From G020354085 sp964629975 (GTDB lineage Bacteria; Pseudomonadota; Gammaproteobacteria; Acidiferrobacterales; Sulfurifustaceae), in the NCBI GenBank assembly GCA_964629975.1, contig CAZVUN010000081.1:1-13949 (forward strand): a stretch of DNA of 13,949 bases. The letters are read 5' to 3'. Shown here one piece after another: positions 12,783-13,949 of the stretch. The notes under the pieces were generated by a model. The model worked only from the letters and a program-made list of their open reading frames with translations, ran no database searches and was not told the origin of the DNA. Position 1 is the stretch's first letter. The number at the start of each line of letters is the position of its first letter. The position numbers were made by a program, and so were the translations under genes.

Positions 12783-13949
12783 TCAGACGTTTACTTTGGT
12801 GGCACAGGGCGGATCGAGCCTGCGTTTCGACACGACGCGTTCCAGGTGGAACGCGTACTGCTCGATATCCTGCGGCGTGCGCGTCTCGGTGGCGCACACG
12901 AGCAGCGCCTGGCCGAGCTCGGGATAGTGGTCGGTCAGGTCGAAACCGCCGAGGATGCCCTGCGGCTCGAGCGCGCGCAGCGCTTCGGCCACCGGCACCT
13001 CGAGCCGCAGCACGGCTTCGTGGAACACCGGGCGGTCGAAGACGCGCGTGACGCCCTTGATGGCGGTGAGCTTCTCGATCGTTGCCAGCGTGTTGGCGTG
13101 GCAGGCCGCCGCCACGCGCTCCAGGCCCTCGGGCCCGAGCAGCGACAGATAGATGGTGGCCGCCGTGACCATGAGCCCCTGATTGGTGCAGATGTTGGAG
13201 GTCGCCTTCGAGCGGCGGATGTGCTGCTCGCGCGCCTGCAGAGTCAAGGTGAAGCCGGGCCGGCCGTCCTTGTCCACGGTGCGGCCGATGATCCGCCCCG
13301 GCATCTGGCGCACCAGCGCCTCTTTGCAGCACAGGAATCCGAAATACGGCCCGCCCGAGGCGAGCGGCGCGCCGAGCGGCTGGCCCTCGCCGACCGCGAT
13401 GTCGGCGCCTTTCGTGCCCCACGCACCGGGCGGCTTGAGCAGCGCAAGCGCCGTCGGATTGACCAGCGCGATCGCCAGCATCTGGTTGGCGTGCGCCCAG
13501 TCGGTGAGCGCATCGACCTCCTCCAGCACGCCGAAGAAGTTGGGCTGCGGGATGACGAGCGCGGCACACGCCTCGCCGGCGAATGCCTTGAGCGAGTCGG
13601 GGGCGATGTGTCCACCGGCCATGTCGAACGGCACCTCGATGAGCTCGATGTCCTGGTGCTTGACGATCGTGTGCACCACGCGCCGGTAGATCGGGTGCAC
13701 GGTGCGCGGCAGGAGGATCTTGCGCGCCCGCTTGTGGGCGCGCACCGCCATCAGCACCGCCTCGGCCAGCCCCGAGGCGCCGTCGTAGAGCGAGGCGTTC
13801 GACACATCCAGGCCGGTGAGCGAGGCCATCATCGTCTGGTACTCGTAGAGCAGCTGCAGCGTGCCTTGCGAGGCCTCGGCCTGGTAGGGCGTGTAGGCCG
13901 AGTAGAACTCCCCGCGCGTGACGATCTCCCACACCGCCGCCGGGATGTG
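12783..13949 (-). CDS. gcvPA: Glycine dehydrogenase (decarboxylating) P-protein subunit 1 (5' end beyond window)
   Basis: N-terminal-half subunit of glycine decarboxylase, partner of GcvPB. The visible 388 residues run from HIPAAVWEIVTRGEFYSAY to the stop; complete proteins have about 450, so roughly 60 N-terminal residues lie past base 13949. The GTG at 13934 is an internal Val, not a start, since the frame stays open to the edge with conserved sequence. Recognised blocks are YTPYQAEASQGTLQLLYEYQ, VSNASLYDGASGLAEA, PQPNFFGVLEE, VGEGQPLGAPLASGGPYFG, MPGRIIGRTVD and RREQHIRR-like QAREQHIRRSKATSNICTNQ. The PLP lysine is on GcvPB, as expected. gcvT and gcvH are probably upstream outside the window, though this cannot be seen. 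tpx follows after 18 nt. Confidence 0.95.
   Translation of the reverse strand, partial: HIPAAVWEIVTRGEFYSAYTPYQAEASQGTLQLLYEYQTMMASLTGLDVSNASLYDGASGLAEAVLMAVRAHKRARKILLPRTVHPIYRRVVHTIVKHQDIELIEVPFDMAGGHIAPDSLKAFAGEACAALVIPQPNFFGVLEEVDALTDWAHANQMLAIALVNPTALALLKPPGAWGTKGADIAVGEGQPLGAPLASGGPYFGFLCCKEALVRQMPGRIIGRTVDKDGRPGFTLTLQAREQHIRRSKATSNICTNQGLMVTAATIYLSLLGPEGLERVAAACHANTLATIEKLTAIKGVTRVFDRPVFHEAVLRLEVPVAEALRALEPQGILGGFDLTDHYPELGQALLVCATETRTPQDIEQYAFHLERVVSKRRLDPPCATKVNV

Noticed and set aside
12511..13932. 473-codon minus-strand frame across gcvPA and tpx
   Set aside because: It is an out-of-frame reading of two well-conserved genes and shows no family motif.
13932..13934. GTG as the start of gcvPA
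   Set aside because: The frame continues open with conserved GcvPA sequence to the window edge, so this is an internal valine.
1..13949. CRISPR array, tRNA/rRNA, IS element or prophage
   Set aside because: Looked for spaced direct repeats, tRNA-like clover sequences, transposase motifs and terminal inverted repeats; none seen.

Overview
The window is GC-rich (C or G at most third positions), gene-dense chromosomal DNA from a proteobacterium. The protein styles (two-gene glycine decarboxylase, atypical 2-Cys Tpx, small DgkA, ArnT-like transferases) suggest a gammaproteobacterium, possibly near Chromatiales/Ectothiorhodospiraceae; this placement is an inference. I see no tRNA, rRNA, CRISPR array, insertion sequence or phage gene. 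No gene-free stretch exceeds about 145 bp.

Left third (1-5553, all minus strand): five tightly coupled genes read ArnT-like GT39 (A), PAP2 phosphatase, GT2 polyprenyl-phosphate sugar synthase, VTT/TVP38 membrane protein, then a second ArnT-like GT39 (B, cut by the left edge). Junctions are a 26-nt overlap, a 5-nt gap, a GTGA overlap and a TGATG overlap. This looks like a self-contained module that loads a sugar on undecaprenyl phosphate, transfers it on the periplasmic face to lipid A or another acceptor, and recycles the carrier.

Centre (5554-8383): a divergent YyaL/SPATA20-type thioredoxin-fold protein (DUF255) on plus, facing a small membrane methyltransferase of the PEMT/ICMT superfamily on minus.

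Centre-right (8431-10795): diacylglycerol kinase dgkA (minus) diverges from a two-gene operon (plus) that matches the PlcP-Agt pair of phosphate-starvation lipid remodelling. PlcP-like enzymes cut phospholipids to diacylglycerol and Agt glycosylates it, so phosphorus-free glycolipids replace phospholipids. DgkA would act on the same diacylglycerol pool in the opposite sense. The 140-bp divergent spacer holds 11-bp-period heptamer repeats resembling Pho boxes, placed at the classical distance from candidate -10 elements on both strands. This is the most interesting part of the window.

Right (10773-13949, minus): gcvPA (5' end beyond the right edge), thiol peroxidase tpx, and gcvPB. Tpx sits between the two halves of glycine decarboxylase P-protein, an unusual arrangement. 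gcvPB and agt overlap tail to tail by 23 bp.
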